Shown here: positions 63,166 through 64,000 of the stretch, piece by piece
How positions within the stretch are numbered: the first letter of the stretch is position 1
Layout: every line of letters begins with the position of its first letter
Assembly (NCBI RefSeq): GCF_900111245.1
Contig: NZ_FOGO01000003.1
Coordinates: 496,001-560,000, forward strand
Direction of reading: 5' to 3'
Origin: Streptomyces qinglanensis
GTDB lineage: Bacteria; Actinomycetota; Actinomycetes; Streptomycetales; Streptomycetaceae
Length of the DNA: 64,000 nt
Position numbers and translations under genes: made by a program
The notes under the pieces: model-generated
The model's input: the letters and a program-made list of their open reading frames with translations, nothing else
What the model was told of the DNA's origin: nothing
Database searches by the model: none

Positions 63166-63173
63166 GGTCAACG

Positions 63174-63179
63174 ACCCTA
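63174..63179 (-). promoter_or_regulatory. -10 element, leaderless layout (sbcD)
   Basis: TAGGGT on the minus strand, eight bases before the sbcD ATG. Confidence 0.5.
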
Positions 63180-63252
63180 AGGCCCACCACCGACAGCGCG
63201 TGCCCGCGGGCCCGTCCCGGGCCGTGCCGCGGCGGGCCCGCCGTCGGACGGC

Positions 63253-63918
63253 TCAGACCGTACCGAACGCCTCGCCGCCCACCTCCAGTCGTGCGCTGCC
63301 CGCCGTCGCGTCGGCCAGCCAGTTCCGGAAGCCGGCCAGGTCGGCGTCGGGCAGGCCGACCTCGATGGCGACTTCCGCGCCGTAGCGCACCTCGCGCACC
63401 TCCCGCCCGGTGGCGCGCAGTTCGTTCTCCAGGCGTCCGGCGCGCTCGTGCCCGACCGTGACCGTCAGCAGCCGGAAGCGGCGCCTGGTGACGGTTCCCA
63501 CCGCGTCCAGGGCCTCGCCGACCGCGCCTCCGTAGGCGCGGATCAGGCCGCCCGCGCCCAGTTTGACGCCGCCGAAGTAGCGGGTGACGACGGCGACCGT
63601 GTACCGCACCTCGCGCCGCAGCAGCATCTGGAGCATCGGCACTCCCGCGGTGCCGCCCGGCTCGCCGTCGTCGTTCGCCTTCTGGGTGCCCGCGTCGGCG
63701 CCGATGACGTAGGCCGAGCAGTTGTGGTTGGCGCCGGGGTGCTGCCTGCGGATCCGGGCGATGAACTCCTGGGCCTCGGCTTCCGTGGCCGCGGGCGCGA
63801 GGGCGCACCGGAAGCGGGAGCGGTTGACCTCCGTCTCGTGCACGCCCTCCCCGGCCACGGTGACGTACTCCGCGGGCCCTGTGGGCTGCTCCTGCTGTGC
63901 GTGCTGCTCCTGGTGCAT
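63253..63918 (-). CDS. YigZ/IMPACT family protein
   Basis: 221 aa. N-terminal UPF0029 domain with VNRSRFRCALAPAATEAEAQEFIARIRRQHPGANHNCSAYVIG, the signature DGEPGGTAGVPMLQMLLRREVRYTVAVVTRYFGGVKLGAGGLIRAYGGAV, and a C-terminal DUF1949 ferredoxin-like domain. The family is linked to translation stress control in eukaryotes (IMPACT); bacterial role is unclear. ATG at 63918 with TAGGCT six bases upstream, so probably leaderless. Upstream of sbcD by 73 nt. Confidence 0.93.
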   Translation of the reverse strand: MHQEQHAQQEQPTGPAEYVTVAGEGVHETEVNRSRFRCALAPAATEAEAQEFIARIRRQHPGANHNCSAYVIGADAGTQKANDDGEPGGTAGVPMLQMLLRREVRYTVAVVTRYFGGVKLGAGGLIRAYGGAVGEALDAVGTVTRRRFRLLTVTVGHERAGRLENELRATGREVREVRYGAEVAIEVGLPDADLAGFRNWLADATAGSARLEVGGEAFGTV

Positions 63919-63924
63919 CCCGCC

Positions 63925-63930
63925 AGCCTA
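63925..63930 (-). promoter_or_regulatory. -10 element, leaderless layout (yigZ)
   Basis: TAGGCT on the minus strand, six bases before the ATG at 63918. Confidence 0.5.
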
Positions 63931-64000
63931 TGGCCGCGGCCGCGGGAATCGGCGGGGGGTGCCGTCCGTTGTCGCGGAGAGCTGGACTGCCGCGGAGGAG

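Overview
The window is about 73% G+C, uses GTG, TTG and apparently CTG start codons, and carries a gene set (MurT/GatD, urease without ureE, Tap-type secreted peptidase, ECF41 sigma factor, many GNAT enzymes) typical of an actinomycete, most likely Streptomyces or a close relative in the Streptomycetaceae. It looks like chromosomal core or near-core sequence: no rRNA, tRNA, insertion sequence, phage, integrase, CRISPR array or complete biosynthetic cluster was seen. Assignments come from reading motifs; no database search was run.

Layout. 0-4.4 kb: DUF6421 protein, SDR oxidoreductase and threonine aldolase (one minus-strand run), then a glycerophosphodiester phosphodiesterase facing a GNAT gene. 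5-10 kb: a VOC protein containing a striking 26-bp inverted repeat, MocR regulator divergent from a LysE exporter, acyl-CoA dehydrogenase divergent from a TetR regulator. 10-16 kb: peptide deformylase, murT-gatD (lipid II amidation), CtaG-like copper/cytochrome oxidase factor, a 57-aa membrane protein, DJ-1/PfpI protein, DMT permease. 16.5-19.5 kb: orphan E2-like acyltransferase, orphan type II thioesterase, PlsC acyltransferase with a short upstream ORF. 19.9-28.1 kb: secreted tripeptidyl aminopeptidase, urease operon ureABC-F-G-D, secreted M28 aminopeptidase. 28.2-32.2 kb: orphan Phd-type antitoxin divergent from a clpP paralogue, a DMT exporter with a leader-peptide/hairpin region, GNAT, anti-sigma-like ATPase. 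32.4-37.7 kb: bioF divergent from bioB-bioA-bioD, then a ribbon-helix-helix/Fic-like toxin-antitoxin pair. 38-44 kb: GNAT, two CNNM/CBS proteins behind an upstream ORF, SGNH hydrolase, purB, mug. 44-49.5 kb: ROK regulator, GntR/UTRA regulator, SDR, ECF41 sigma factor, alpha/beta hydrolase. 49.6-64 kb: large TPR protein, PhoD phosphatase, DUF1990 protein, ACT-GNAT fusion, DUF885 zinc peptidase, sbcD-sbcC, YigZ/IMPACT protein.

Regulatory architecture is the more unusual part. At least ten genes have a TAnnnT hexamer 6-8 nt upstream of the start codon and little or no Shine-Dalgarno sequence, the layout of leaderless transcripts. Three short upstream ORFs precede transport or lipid genes. Several convergent pairs are closed by perfect two-way hairpins, one of which (bioD/fic) fills the whole intergenic gap.
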